DNA of 35,319 nt. Origin: a virus. A program made the translations under genes and the position numbers. The notes under the pieces were generated by a model, which had not been told where the DNA came from, made no database searches, and saw only the letters and a list, made by a program, of their open reading frames with translations. This document shows, piece after piece, positions 7,703-17,094 of this stretch (position 1 is its first letter; every line of letters starts with the position of its first letter). The stretch spans positions 1 through 35,319 of the IMG/VR virus record IMGVR_UViG_3300038701_001387; one strand, 5' to 3'.

Positions 7703-8641
7703 ATGGAAAACGTTGAAGGCGTAACGGCCGAAGAAACGACAGCGGTGGAGTCTGTCGAAAATCAAACTCCTGAAACACAAGCCGAAGATAACGGCGAAAC
7801 AATTGCTGAAGAGTCAAATGAATCTACGACGCAGGAAACTGTAGAGGATAAGGCTGAAGAAAACGACAAAGAGCTTCAAAAGCTAATTAGCGATAACCCG
7901 AAGCTTAAAGAATATATCGAGAAGCAGAAAACAGAAGCTATTGATAAGAAAGAGTCGAGGCGTAAAGCTGCTCTAAAGCAAAGCAACGAGAGCATATTAA
8001 AGCTCCAAGAGAGCTTAAAACAAAGGGATGCTGAGATAGAGAAATATCGTGCAGCACAAGATCCCGAAGAGCTTGATATAAATGATTTTGAAACCGAAGA
8101 CGAGTACCAGCTAGCTAAACTCAAGAAGGAACTCAAAGAGGAAACTAATTCCGAGAGGCTTGAAGAGGCAGAAGAGGCTCGTAACGCTGAGCAACAAGAA
8201 ATGGTTCGTATCGCTCGTGAGAAATTCTCAGAGCAAGAACAAGAAGTTTCTAGCCAAAATCCAGATTACGCAGATAACGCAAAGGTGTTTGAGAGTTATG
8301 CAGGAATGGTTGATCCAAACGATCCTGGATTCCAAGCATTTGCTAATTACCTCGCATATCAATCGGAGAATGGTCCAGCACTAGTCAATCACTTGGGTAA
8401 AAACCCAGAAAAGATTGAGGCGTTGTTCGGTAAACCACCAGCATTTATTGAACAGAAAATTCAAGCGTATGAAAAAGAGATTCAAAGCGCTCCCAAACCT
8501 CCTGCACCTAAGCCGTCACTTCCTGAACCGCCAACCCCAGCAAAAGGCGCGGCAACTCCGAAGGTTGATCCTAAAAAATTAGATGACACGGACACCTACA
8601 TGAAGTGGCGAAATTCACAACTTAAAAAGAAAAGGAGCTAG
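7703..8641 (+). CDS. Scaffolding protein (P22 gp8-like)
   Basis: The 312-aa product is highly charged and mostly helical: an acidic N-terminal 55 residues rich in Glu, Thr and Asn, a long coiled coil (about 80-175), a proline-rich hinge (APKPPAPKPSLPEPPTPAK, about 269-287) and a basic tail ending YMKWRNSQLKKKRS. A basic C-terminal coat-binding element is typical of P22 scaffolding protein (303 aa). It organises coat subunits into the prohead and then leaves. It sits between portal and coat genes, its usual place. Confidence 0.82.
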   Translation: MENVEGVTAEETTAVESVENQTPETQAEDNGETIAEESNESTTQETVEDKAEENDKELQKLISDNPKLKEYIEKQKTEAIDKKESRRKAALKQSNESILKLQESLKQRDAEIEKYRAAQDPEELDINDFETEDEYQLAKLKKELKEETNSERLEEAEEARNAEQQEMVRIAREKFSEQEQEVSSQNPDYADNAKVFESYAGMVDPNDPGFQAFANYLAYQSENGPALVNHLGKNPEKIEALFGKPPAFIEQKIQAYEKEIQSAPKPPAPKPSLPEPPTPAKGAATPKVDPKKLDDTDTYMKWRNSQLKKKRS

Positions 8642-8644
8642 TAA

Positions 8645-9853
8645 ATGACTAGTAACACATTACTCACTATAGATCAGGTGACGAACGAAGCTCTTCGTAT
8701 TCTTCACCAAAAACTAAACTTTGTAGGTTCGATTAACCGCCAGTACGACAACTCTTTTGCTAAAAAGGGTGCAAAGATTGGTTCTAACCTACGTGTGAAA
8801 TTACCACCTCGCTATACATCAGCGACTGGTGCGACATATACGCCAAACGATACTGTTGAGAACTACGTAAACGTACCATGTTCTACGCAGCGTCATGTTG
8901 GTATGGATTTCACATCAAAAGAGCTAACGCTTGATATTGATGCTTTTGCTGAAGAGTTCTTGGAGCCAGCTATGGCACAGCTTGCTGCTGACATGGAAAA
9001 GGATGCTTTCAGTATGTATAAAGATATTGGTGCTCAAGTTGGTACAGCGGGTACTACACCAAACTCTTTCAAAACACTTGCACAGGGTGCTGGTAAAATC
9101 CGAGAGAATGGTTTGGTTGGTGATGATAGCTTATGCGCTATTCTGAACGTAGACTCACATATTGAAATGGCTGATGCCCTTAAGGCGTTACAGAATCCAA
9201 ATAAACAGATTGGTGACAACTACAAGAAAGGCCTTATTGTTAACGAAACAGGTGGCTTCAGTAAGATCTACGAAAACACAATGATCCCTGTTCATACAAA
9301 CGGTTCAATGGGCGGAACTCCTCTTGTTGATACATCTTCAGCTGCTGATGGCGACACTACAATTCATATTGATGGTGTTACATCTGGGAATACATGGACA
9401 AAAGGTACTGTATTTACAATTAATGGCGTTGAAGCTGTTCACCCAGAAACACGTCAGAGCACAGGCAAACCTTATCAGTTTGTTGTTAAAGCTGACGTTA
9501 CTTTCACAGGTGGTGAGGCTGATGTTTCAATTGATGAGATTCAGTCTACAGGCAACTTTAAGAACATCAGCAGCCTTCCTGCTGATAATGCAGCTGTAAC
9601 AGTTGTTGGTTCTGCTGACACTGGTTATGCCCAGAACTTAGCTTTCCACAAAGATGCATTTGCTTTTGTAACTGCTGACCTTGTGAACCCTGCTGGTTCT
9701 GTTGAGTTTGGTTCTCAGAAAAACTATGACGGTTTATCACTTCGTATTGTTCGTCAGTACGACGCGAGAACAGACGAGTTCATTACACGTGCAGACGTTC
9801 TTTACGGTTTTGCAACTCTGCGTCCAGAACTTGCTTGTCGTATCACAGCTTAA
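8645..9853 (+). CDS. Major coat protein (P22 gp5 family)
   Basis: The 402-aa protein fits the P22 coat family (gp5, 430 aa): N-terminal LTIDQVTNEALRILHQKLNF, the VKLPPRYTSATGATYTPND region, HVGMDFTSKELTLDIDAF and EEFLEPAMAQLAADMEKDA. Residues about 228-330 (threonine- and glycine-rich, from VDTSSAADGDTTIHIDG) match the position of the inserted I-domain of P22 coat, and the chain ends TRADVLYGFATLRPELACR. It builds the HK97-fold icosahedral shell. A stem-loop follows the gene. Confidence 0.88.
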   Translation: MTSNTLLTIDQVTNEALRILHQKLNFVGSINRQYDNSFAKKGAKIGSNLRVKLPPRYTSATGATYTPNDTVENYVNVPCSTQRHVGMDFTSKELTLDIDAFAEEFLEPAMAQLAADMEKDAFSMYKDIGAQVGTAGTTPNSFKTLAQGAGKIRENGLVGDDSLCAILNVDSHIEMADALKALQNPNKQIGDNYKKGLIVNETGGFSKIYENTMIPVHTNGSMGGTPLVDTSSAADGDTTIHIDGVTSGNTWTKGTVFTINGVEAVHPETRQSTGKPYQFVVKADVTFTGGEADVSIDEIQSTGNFKNISSLPADNAAVTVVGSADTGYAQNLAFHKDAFAFVTADLVNPAGSVEFGSQKNYDGLSLRIVRQYDARTDEFITRADVLYGFATLRPELACRITA

Positions 9854-9860
9854 TTTATCG

Positions 9861-9884
9861 AGCGCATCCTCTAGGGGGTGCGTT
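9861..9884 (+). terminator. Stem-loop after the coat gene (partial terminator)
   Basis: CGCATCC (9863-9869) pairs with GGGTGCG (9876-9882) with one wobble. The T-run is poor (TTCTC), so it is more likely an RNA-stabilising or attenuating hairpin that lets the coat message be made in excess over the tail genes. Confidence 0.5.
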
Positions 9885-9906
9885 CTCATAAGTTAAGAGA
9901 GGTTCT

Positions 9907-10611
9907 ATGGCTAAAGCAAGAGATATAATTAAAGCAGCCTTGAGAAAAATAGAGGTTTTAGGTTCTGGGAAGGATCTATCTGCAGAAGACGCTAGCGATG
10001 GGTTAGAGGCGTTAAATGGGATGATCTCTGCGTGGTCTGTTGAAGGTGCAATGATCTACACAGAAACCAAAGAAACCTTTAATTTAACCTCTAATAAAGG
10101 AAGTTATACGATTGGTTCAGGGGGTGATTTTGATACTACACGCCCCACAAAGATTGATGCTGCATATGTTCGACACGGTGGCGTTGATTATCCACTCACT
10201 ATTGAGGGTAAGAATGATTATTCAATCATCTCTGACAAGGAATCTACAGGTATCCCTAGTAAACTTTATTACGATGAAAACTATCCTTTAGGGAATATCT
10301 ACTTATGGCCTGTGCCTTCTGGATCAATGGAAATTACATTGGTTACTGAGAAGCCTTTAAGTGAATTCAGCTCATTAAACACTGAATTTGCGATGCCCCC
10401 TGAATACAAAAGGGCGCTTATCTTTAATTTGGCTGTCGAGATATCTCCTGAGTACGGAAGAACTCCTCATCCAAATGTTTCAGCGATAGCAAGAACCTCC
10501 AAGAGCGTTGTGAAAACGCAAAACAGACGTAACGACAAAAAGACAGTTGCTATTGACAGTGCTTTTGTTTCTGCGGGCAGTTTTAACATTCGTACAGGGC
10601 GATATAATTAA
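9907..10611 (+). CDS. Tail accessory factor / head-completion protein (P22 gp4-like)
   Basis: The 234-aa product opens MAKARDIIKAALRKIEVLGSG and has DGLEALNGMISAWSVEGAMI (about 32-51), the signature of P22 gp4-type adaptors. It also has YLWPVPSGSMEITL and the conserved MPPEYKRALIFNLAVEISPEYG. This protein binds under the portal ring after packaging and makes the platform for gp10. P22 gp4 itself is shorter (166 aa), but related phages have proteins of about this size. The ribosome site is AAGAGAGGTTCT. The stop overlaps the gp10 start as TAATG. Confidence 0.85.
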   Translation: MAKARDIIKAALRKIEVLGSGKDLSAEDASDGLEALNGMISAWSVEGAMIYTETKETFNLTSNKGSYTIGSGGDFDTTRPTKIDAAYVRHGGVDYPLTIEGKNDYSIISDKESTGIPSKLYYDENYPLGNIYLWPVPSGSMEITLVTEKPLSEFSSLNTEFAMPPEYKRALIFNLAVEISPEYGRTPHPNVSAIARTSKSVVKTQNRRNDKKTVAIDSAFVSAGSFNIRTGRYN

Positions 10612-12026
10612 TGAAAATTCCAGTAGTTGGTCCGTCTTACCAGATGGACGCGTTGAGCTTTGATGTTCAGCGTTCAATCAATTTATATCCTCTGATATCT
10701 GAAGTGCAGAGCAGTAAGGATGTGGTTGCACTGCGTAAGTGCCCTGGATATAAGCATTACACAACAGCTGGCGGCGGCCCCATTAGAGGCGCTATAGTCG
10801 TTAGCGGACGAGCTTTTGTAGTGTCAGGCTTTGAATTATATGAGATTGAAGCAGATAAGAGCACTACACTAAGAGGAACTCTTAACACAGGCTCTAGGAC
10901 AGTTTCTATCGCTGAGAATGGGACTCAAATTCTGATAGTTGATGGAGTGAATGGTTACACATTCGAATTAAGCTCTAACAGCTTTACACAGATTAGCGAT
11001 CCTGACTTTCCTAATGGCGCAACTATCGTTCGTTTTATGGATGGGTATTTCATTGTAAATAAACCTAATGGGGCAGCGTTCGCTATTTCTGCAATTAACG
11101 ACGGTTCGTCATGGGATGCTTTAGATTTTGCTGTAGCTTCTTCTAATCCAGATGATCTAGTTAGTTTAATTACTGATCGAGGGAATTTATGGCTGTTTGG
11201 AAACATTTCTACAGAAGTATATCGAAATACTGGTGCTTCTTCCTTCCCATTTGAGCGTATTGGCGGAGCTGTCATACAAACGGGCTGTGAAGCGCCTCAT
11301 ACAGTGCAAAAAGTCGATAATACAATCGTCTGGTTGGGTGTTGATGAGCAGGGAAGAGGGGTTGTTTGGAAAGCCGATGGCTACAATGCTAGAAAAATAT
11401 CAACGCAAGCGATAGAAACCAAGATAGCGGACTCAGACATAAGAGAAACGTCATATGCTTGGGTTTATCACCAACAAGGACATGTTTTTTACTGTTTACA
11501 GGTCAGTGGTTTAGATACAACTCTTGTATATGATTTCGCTGTTCAGCAATGGCACGAAAGAAGCTTCCAAAACGAAACGTTAAATCTAAAAGAGCAGCAT
11601 AGAGGTTCATGTCATATCTTTTTCGACAACAAAAACCTTATTGGAGATAGCAAAAGCGGTAAAATCTATGAGCTTTCTTTAGAATACTATGATGATGACG
11701 GCGATGAGATGGTTTGGGAAAGAATTTCACCCCATTACGATCAAGAGAAACGTTTGATTTCACACAGCACTTTAGAATTAGACTGTGAAACAGGAAGAGG
11801 TCTTGTTTCGGGGCAGGGTTCTGATCCAAAGATCTCGATGTGCTATTCCGATGATGGTGGGCGCACATGGTCAAATGAGCTTTGGAGAAGCTTAGGTAAA
11901 TTAGGCGAGTACAGCAAGAGGGTTGCTTGGCATCGTCTGGGGTCATCAAGAGATAGAGTTTATAAATTCAGGGGAAGTGATCCAGTGTTTTTTCAAATGA
12001 ATGAGGCTTATTTAAATGGGGCTTAG
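10611..12026 (+). CDS. Packaged-DNA stabilisation / neck protein (P22 gp10-like)
   Basis: With 471 aa it has almost the same length as P22 gp10 (472 aa). The N-terminus IPVVGPSYQMDALSFDVQRS plus INLYPLISEV is the classic start of this family, and the rest is beta-propeller-like with many short Gly-Asp turns. gp10 forms a hexameric ring below gp4, plugs the portal and receives the receptor-binding proteins. It starts on the gp4 stop and its end overlaps the next small gene by 11 nt. Confidence 0.88.
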   Translation: MKIPVVGPSYQMDALSFDVQRSINLYPLISEVQSSKDVVALRKCPGYKHYTTAGGGPIRGAIVVSGRAFVVSGFELYEIEADKSTTLRGTLNTGSRTVSIAENGTQILIVDGVNGYTFELSSNSFTQISDPDFPNGATIVRFMDGYFIVNKPNGAAFAISAINDGSSWDALDFAVASSNPDDLVSLITDRGNLWLFGNISTEVYRNTGASSFPFERIGGAVIQTGCEAPHTVQKVDNTIVWLGVDEQGRGVVWKADGYNARKISTQAIETKIADSDIRETSYAWVYHQQGHVFYCLQVSGLDTTLVYDFAVQQWHERSFQNETLNLKEQHRGSCHIFFDNKNLIGDSKSGKIYELSLEYYDDDGDEMVWERISPHYDQEKRLISHSTLELDCETGRGLVSGQGSDPKISMCYSDDGGRTWSNELWRSLGKLGEYSKRVAWHRLGSSRDRVYKFRGSDPVFFQMNEAYLNGA

Positions 12027-12198
12027 TGAACCACCAACACAAGATCGAATTCAGAAAAATGGGCTATTTCCTCAAACGTGGATTTTATGGTTCGATGAGC
12101 TGTTTAAAGAAAGCGAAAAGGGGCACACAGGAACCTTTACTAATGCAGATGGCGATACAGTCACTGTTGTAAACGGAAAAATCACGGACGTTTCTTGA
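12016..12198 (+). CDS. Small structural protein with a fibre-like tail (60 aa)
   Basis: A short protein opening MGLSEPPTQDRIQKNGLFPQ. The C-terminal half, GTFTNADGDTVTVVNGKITD, is a beta motif that often ends phage tail and fibre proteins. It lies where P22 has the tail needle gene (gp26), but it is far too short to be a needle. It starts inside the gp10 gene and its stop overlaps the TTG start of the next gene. Probably a minor virion component. Confidence 0.6.
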   Translation: MGLSEPPTQDRIQKNGLFPQTWILWFDELFKESEKGHTGTFTNADGDTVTVVNGKITDVS

Positions 12199-12656
12199 AG
12201 ACACGTTACGCAGAGCTTAAGGATCTTGCTGAGGTATTGGAGCTTACTTGGCGAGGATATAAAGAGCTGGAAAGCATAGCTCCAGTTAAATATAAGCCAG
12301 ACCTTTTATATAAGGAAGTAATCCTTCCATCGTGGCGTAGAGCGCCATGCGTTTTATTAGAAAAAGAAAACCAAATAATTGGTATGTGGGGATTAACCAC
12401 TTATCGAGTGCATGGGTCAACTGATTCAATATTGGCTGACTACATGTTCTATATCATTCCGGAGCATCGATCCTTAAAAGCGGTCGAAGCCCTCAAGAAG
12501 GCAGTTATCAGCGTTGCCGATCAATTTAATTTAAACATGAAACTTAGTTACTTATTCACCGATAAGAAGGACGCCCATATCAAGCTTTTTGAAAAAGTGG
12601 GTTTCAAGGTCACGGGTGTATTGGGAACATACGAAGGGAATAAAGATGTCAAGTAA
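12195..12656 (+). CDS. GNAT-fold acetyltransferase-like protein inside the head operon
   Basis: The 153-aa protein starts MKTRYAELKDLAEVLELTWR from TTG 12195, overlapping the previous stop. It has the GNAT fold pattern: a first helix-strand unit, IIGMWGLTTY as the central strands, ADYMFYIIPEHRSLKAVEAL at the acetyl-CoA site, and HIKLFEKVGFKVTG at the end. The usual R/Q-x-x-G-x-G/A loop is replaced by RSLKAV, so acetyl-CoA binding may be altered or lost. Acetyltransferase-like genes at this point are known in P22-like phages; a virion or host-modifying role is possible. Confidence 0.65.
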   Translation: MKTRYAELKDLAEVLELTWRGYKELESIAPVKYKPDLLYKEVILPSWRRAPCVLLEKENQIIGMWGLTTYRVHGSTDSILADYMFYIIPEHRSLKAVEALKKAVISVADQFNLNMKLSYLFTDKKDAHIKLFEKVGFKVTGVLGTYEGNKDVK

Positions 12657-13581
12657 AGGCGGCGGTGGTTTTGATGCTGGTCCTATGTTGGAATACGGCG
12701 ACAAAGCATTAAACTTACAAAAAACAGTATATGAAGATGGGTTAGAGAGAACAGAGCCTTATTACCAAGGCGGTACGTCTGCTCTAAATGCCCTTTTAGA
12801 TAGAATGGGTCTTCAGGGTGGAAGTGTTCAGTCCAGAGATCAAATCTATAACGACATTAAAGATCAGTATACGACTCAAACTTCAGTAGCTGGGGATGGG
12901 TACTATAGAGCGCCAGATGGACGTATGCTGACGATGGATGAGGCCTTAGCAGAAGAAGCAAAGAGTAGGGTTGGTTATGGCGGCTTTACGGGCTTAAGTG
13001 AAGAGAAGAAAGGACAGCTTCTTGACGACTTTGGCTATTCACCATTTCAAACGCAGCAATCTACTACTGATTATAATGCATTAAATGCAGCTGTTGATGC
13101 TCGGATGGCGGAACAAGGTGAAACACCCGAAGGATACGGTTCGTTATTGGAGCCATTCTCATTAGATAAGTTTCGTGCAGACCCTGGATATGAATTCAGA
13201 TTAAGCGAAGGTAATAAAGCTATCGAACGTGCAGCTGCATCAAGAGGACAGTACTACGACCCATCAACTGTGAAAGCTTTGACCGAACATAACGCGGGCA
13301 TGGCTGACCAGACATATGATAAGGCTTTCGATCGTTATAACATTGAAAACAACAATACCTTTAACCGATTGGCGTCTATTGCGGGCATTGGTCAAAATGC
13401 TAATGCACAGACTATCAGCGCAGGACAGAATTACGCTAACCAAGCAGGTAATATTTACGGTCAGATGGGTAATGCCATTACTTCGGCACAGGTTGCGAAA
13501 GCATCACAGCCTAGCATGTTTGATTCATTGCTGAACTTAGGCGGTCAATTAGGGTCTGCGTACTTAACAGGTGGGTTTTAG
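12646..13581 (+). CDS. Ejection / DNA-transfer protein (P22 gp7-like)
   Basis: The 311-aa protein starts MSSKGGGGFDAGPMLEYG at ATG 12646 behind GAAGGGAATAAAG; this overlaps the end of the previous gene. It contains FRADPGYEFRLSEGNKAIER (about 179-198) and AAASRGQYYDP, then helical NNNTFNRLASIAGIGQNAN and a glycine/alanine-rich end. This PGYeFRlseG-AASRG pattern is common in proteins annotated as phage DNA transfer protein. Such proteins are carried in the virion and enter the cell envelope ahead of the DNA. It is the first of three ejection genes in a row. Confidence 0.75.
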   Translation: MSSKGGGGFDAGPMLEYGDKALNLQKTVYEDGLERTEPYYQGGTSALNALLDRMGLQGGSVQSRDQIYNDIKDQYTTQTSVAGDGYYRAPDGRMLTMDEALAEEAKSRVGYGGFTGLSEEKKGQLLDDFGYSPFQTQQSTTDYNALNAAVDARMAEQGETPEGYGSLLEPFSLDKFRADPGYEFRLSEGNKAIERAAASRGQYYDPSTVKALTEHNAGMADQTYDKAFDRYNIENNNTFNRLASIAGIGQNANAQTISAGQNYANQAGNIYGQMGNAITSAQVAKASQPSMFDSLLNLGGQLGSAYLTGGF

Positions 13582-13589
13582 GAGAAGAT

Positions 13590-14684
13590 ATGACTTTTAA
13601 ATTAAATACAGATGTTTTTCTTCATGGCGCTAATCAGCAAAACCAAAAACAAAATAGGCTGTTTGATAGTATTGCTAGAGGCCTTGCTTACGGACAGCGT
13701 AAACAGGCTATGGATATGCGAGAGCGCCAGTTAGCGGCAAAAGCTAATGATCCTAAAAAACTAGCTGAGGCTGGCATGATGAAAGCTGCTCAGGGCTTAC
13801 CTATTCCACCTCAAGAACACGCTGCCATGAAAGTTTGGCAAGCGCAGCAACGTCCAACCATCAACCCTACAACAGGTGAAATGTTAGGTGCTCCGGATAT
13901 TTTTAAGTCTTTAAATATTGGTGGCGGTCAACAGGCTCCCATGGAGCAACCTTCTCAACAACCACCAACGTCTAGTGTTTTAGAAGCAATCATCCCTCAA
14001 GTAGAAGGGAAAGATCCAACAGGTATGGCAAACACCCCTAAAGGGCAAATGAAACAGTTTGAAACCAATGAGGCGATTAGGAAGAAAAAAGGTGAGGCGA
14101 ATATTGAGGCCCAGAAAAAGCTAGATGAAAAGTTTATTAATGATGTTTACGTCCCGTTTAAGACAGGAGGGTTCGCGGATAATGAAAAGCAACTTAACCA
14201 AATAAACGAGGTTAAAGACAGTCTTAAGGAGAAAAATATTACGGGAGGCTTGAAAGGGTATCTGCCTACAGCAATAAGAGGGATGAATCCAGCATGGGAA
14301 GACTCTGTGGATGCACAAGAAAAAGTTGAAGAAGTCGTTCAAAGAAATCTTAGAGAAGTACTTGGCGCTCAATTTACTGAAAAAGAAGGTGAGCGTCTTA
14401 TTAGTCGTGCTTATAACCCAAGACTTAGCGAAGAGGTGAATAAGAGCCGTGTAGATGCTCTTCACAAAGCAATGTCTGAGGCGTCAGAGGCAAAAAAATC
14501 CGCAATAGAATATTTTGAAAATAATGGAACTCTTAACGGCTGGGAAGGAGTACAGCCCTCCCATGACAGCATTAACGACAGATTTGATGAGCTAACCAAA
14601 GGAAATAAAACACCTAAAAAGCTCTCTGATATGACGGTAGAAGAGCGAAAAGCATTGTATGAGCAGTATGTGAAGGGGCGCTAA
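13590..14684 (+). CDS. Putative ejection protein (P22 gp20-like position)
   Basis: The 364-aa product is rich in Gln, Lys and Ala and largely helical (MDMRERQLAAKANDPKKLAE, about 47-66), with a proline/glutamine-rich linker (about 112-135). No membrane segment or catalytic motif is visible. Position between the gp7-like and gp16-like genes, similar length and composition to second ejection proteins, and tight junctions (8 bp before, TAATG after) support a role as an internal virion protein delivered with the DNA. Sequence similarity to P22 gp20 itself is not obvious by eye. Confidence 0.6.
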   Translation: MTFKLNTDVFLHGANQQNQKQNRLFDSIARGLAYGQRKQAMDMRERQLAAKANDPKKLAEAGMMKAAQGLPIPPQEHAAMKVWQAQQRPTINPTTGEMLGAPDIFKSLNIGGGQQAPMEQPSQQPPTSSVLEAIIPQVEGKDPTGMANTPKGQMKQFETNEAIRKKKGEANIEAQKKLDEKFINDVYVPFKTGGFADNEKQLNQINEVKDSLKEKNITGGLKGYLPTAIRGMNPAWEDSVDAQEKVEEVVQRNLREVLGAQFTEKEGERLISRAYNPRLSEEVNKSRVDALHKAMSEASEAKKSAIEYFENNGTLNGWEGVQPSHDSINDRFDELTKGNKTPKKLSDMTVEERKALYEQYVKGR

Positions 14685-17092
14685 TGGAGCAACAATTATC
14701 CTTACTTGAAAAAAAGTATCAACTTCCTAATGGTCTTCTAAACGCGGTCATGATGGCTGAGAGTGCAGGTGATCCGAATGCAGTTTCTCCTGCAGGCGCT
14801 CAAGGCTTGTTTCAGTTCATGCCAGATACAGCTAAGGCATATGAAATCGATCCTTTTGATCCCAATCAGGCGGCGGAAGGTGCTGCTAGAATGTATTCTG
14901 ACTTATCAAAACAGTTTGATGGTGATCTTCATAAAATGCTAGCGGCTTACAATTGGGGATCAGGTAACGTTGAAAGAAAGGGCATGGATAGAATGCCTGA
15001 AGAAACACGCAACTATATCCCTAAAGTTATGAATGCCATGCCTAAAGAAGAGGGCTTATCACCTGAAGATATAAAAGCTCTAGAGGCTGAGTTTGGCGGG
15101 CAGGAAGAATTTTCTCTAAGTGATGAAGATATAGCGGCTTTACAGACCGAGTTCGGAGAAGAAAACTCTGGCATGGATAGGGTTAAGGCAGGTTCTAGAA
15201 CTGCAATGCAGGGACTAACATTTGGGGCGGGAGATGAGATTCAAGCGGCTATAGGAACATTACCAGTATACGCCTTGAAAAACATGTTTACAGACGATAA
15301 AGTGACGCTAAGTCAAGCTTATGACGCGTTATTAGGCATGTCACGGGAGGAGCTGGAAAAAGCTCGTAAAGATTACCCAGTGCAGTCATTTGCTACAGAA
15401 ATTGCAGGCGCAATACCAACGGGGGCTGGTGCTGCAACTCAACTATCAAAGGTAGGAAAGTTAGCTAAATATGTCAGACCAACAACATGGAGAGGAGCCG
15501 CGGCAACTGGTACGGTATCGGGGGCAGCTTATGGATTTAACTCTAGCTCTGAAGGCTTACAAGAAAGACTCAAGGGAGGGGCTATTGGCGGCGTTGCCGG
15601 GGGCGCTCTTTCTCCTGTGTCTGTGGCTTTGGCCCGAGGAGGTAAAGGCGCAGTACAAGGCGCTAGGAACCTTCTTTCAAAGTCTTCTGGAGAAGCTGTA
15701 GAGCAAACCTCTAAACAAATTGATAATTTACCTATGGCTTCATCTAATGGTGATACTGTTAGAATGCCAACTGGTGCCGCTACAGGTAATGTGAAGATGA
15801 TGAGAGCTGAGGAAGCCGCTCGTCAAGGCCTTCTTGGCGATGAACATCAAGCTATGATTTCTCAAGTAGATGATTTGTTCAAAACTGACGTTAAGCAGGC
15901 GGTTAAAGTCTTATCTGGAGGAGTTGATAACTCTGAAGATATTCTCGCAGATGGTATTAACAAATTTAAACGCCGTGCAGATGCTGAAAAACGATTAGCG
16001 TCAGGCTTAATTAAATCAAGAAATGATAAGATAGTAAAAGCTCAAGTTCAGAGGGACTATGTTAAGGATACACTTATCAAAGATGTAGAGGAATTAGCTT
16101 TAGATCCAAACAACCGACCTTTCTTCTCAACATCATCTAGTAATGATTTAAAGGAAAGAATGGCTTATCTGTACCAAACGGTAGGCAAGAAAAAAGACAA
16201 TATAGATTTTGTTGATTTAGCTGGTTGGAGAGCTGATGTGGGCGCTTATGCACGTTCAAAAGCGGGTCAGCAAGAAGGTGTGATCGCTAATCAAGTTGCA
16301 AAGCAATATGATAACTGGTTAGACGGAATGTCACGCGAAGCATTGAAGGGCGGCGATGATGATTTAGTCGAAACAATCTTTAATGCCAATAAAAAATACG
16401 CTCAATTCAAATCAAAATACGGAACTAATAGGCTTTCTGGTCAGTCCAAGATTGTAGAAGACATTATTAATAAGGACGAATTAACACAGACTCAGTTAGT
16501 TAACTTAGCTTTTGGAAAAAATCTAAAAGGTAAAGATGCTACAGGGCAGGTTGTGAAAAGAATGTTGTTTGCGGTTCCTAAAGGGAGTAAGCGTTCAGCA
16601 ATGCAATCCGATTTCCGGGGCGGTTTGATTATGCGTGCTTTTGAAGGAGCAGAAACACCGAATGGATTTAAACTCTCTAAACTTCGTAATGAATTAAATA
16701 ATGTTCGAAAAAGTGAGGCGTATAAAAATTATTTGTCAGAGCCAGAATTTGATACGGCTTTAAATGGTCTAATTAAAGATATTGATAAGTATGCCGATGC
16801 GACAACTCGTCGAGATGTTTATAGTCCATCAGGGCCATTGATTTTACGTGCAGTAGATGGGCTTCTAAGTGCTGGAGGCTTTATTTCATCCCCATTAGGA
16901 GGACGCATGCTTACTGAGCCTATGAAAGGCATGGTTAAGCAAGGAAAGATGGCCCCTGACAGACGATTGGTAGAAAAATCCCTACAATCACTTTCTAAAA
17001 AATTAATCAAAGATCACAGTAAAGCACATTTCTACGGTGCGGTCGGATCGGCTCCGGCTTCCAATCAAATAATCGAAAAAATAAAGGAATAA
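14684..17092 (+). CDS. Large ejection protein with lytic transglycosylase domain (gp16-like)
   Basis: The 802-aa protein starts with an SLT/lysozyme-like domain (about 1-125): catalytic Glu26 in MMAESAGDP, then SPAGAQGLFQFMPDTAKAY, and AAYNWGSGNV. This domain cuts the glycan strand of peptidoglycan to let the ejection channel pass. Then come two acidic repeats (LSPEDIKALEAEFGG and LSDEDIAALQTEFGE, about 125-165), a glycine/alanine-rich hydrophobic part (about 250-330, GAAATGTVSGAAYGF) that could insert into membrane, and a long helical C-terminal part. P22 gp16 (609 aa) is the functional counterpart. Its ATG overlaps the previous stop. Confidence 0.8.
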   Translation: MEQQLSLLEKKYQLPNGLLNAVMMAESAGDPNAVSPAGAQGLFQFMPDTAKAYEIDPFDPNQAAEGAARMYSDLSKQFDGDLHKMLAAYNWGSGNVERKGMDRMPEETRNYIPKVMNAMPKEEGLSPEDIKALEAEFGGQEEFSLSDEDIAALQTEFGEENSGMDRVKAGSRTAMQGLTFGAGDEIQAAIGTLPVYALKNMFTDDKVTLSQAYDALLGMSREELEKARKDYPVQSFATEIAGAIPTGAGAATQLSKVGKLAKYVRPTTWRGAAATGTVSGAAYGFNSSSEGLQERLKGGAIGGVAGGALSPVSVALARGGKGAVQGARNLLSKSSGEAVEQTSKQIDNLPMASSNGDTVRMPTGAATGNVKMMRAEEAARQGLLGDEHQAMISQVDDLFKTDVKQAVKVLSGGVDNSEDILADGINKFKRRADAEKRLASGLIKSRNDKIVKAQVQRDYVKDTLIKDVEELALDPNNRPFFSTSSSNDLKERMAYLYQTVGKKKDNIDFVDLAGWRADVGAYARSKAGQQEGVIANQVAKQYDNWLDGMSREALKGGDDDLVETIFNANKKYAQFKSKYGTNRLSGQSKIVEDIINKDELTQTQLVNLAFGKNLKGKDATGQVVKRMLFAVPKGSKRSAMQSDFRGGLIMRAFEGAETPNGFKLSKLRNELNNVRKSEAYKNYLSEPEFDTALNGLIKDIDKYADATTRRDVYSPSGPLILRAVDGLLSAGGFISSPLGGRMLTEPMKGMVKQGKMAPDRRLVEKSLQSLSKKLIKDHSKAHFYGAVGSAPASNQIIEKIKE

Positions 17093-17094
17093 AA

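Noticed and set aside
15471-15701. 76-aa plus-strand frame inside the large ejection protein gene
   Set aside because: Fully inside a conserved long gene, with no ribosome site or domain.
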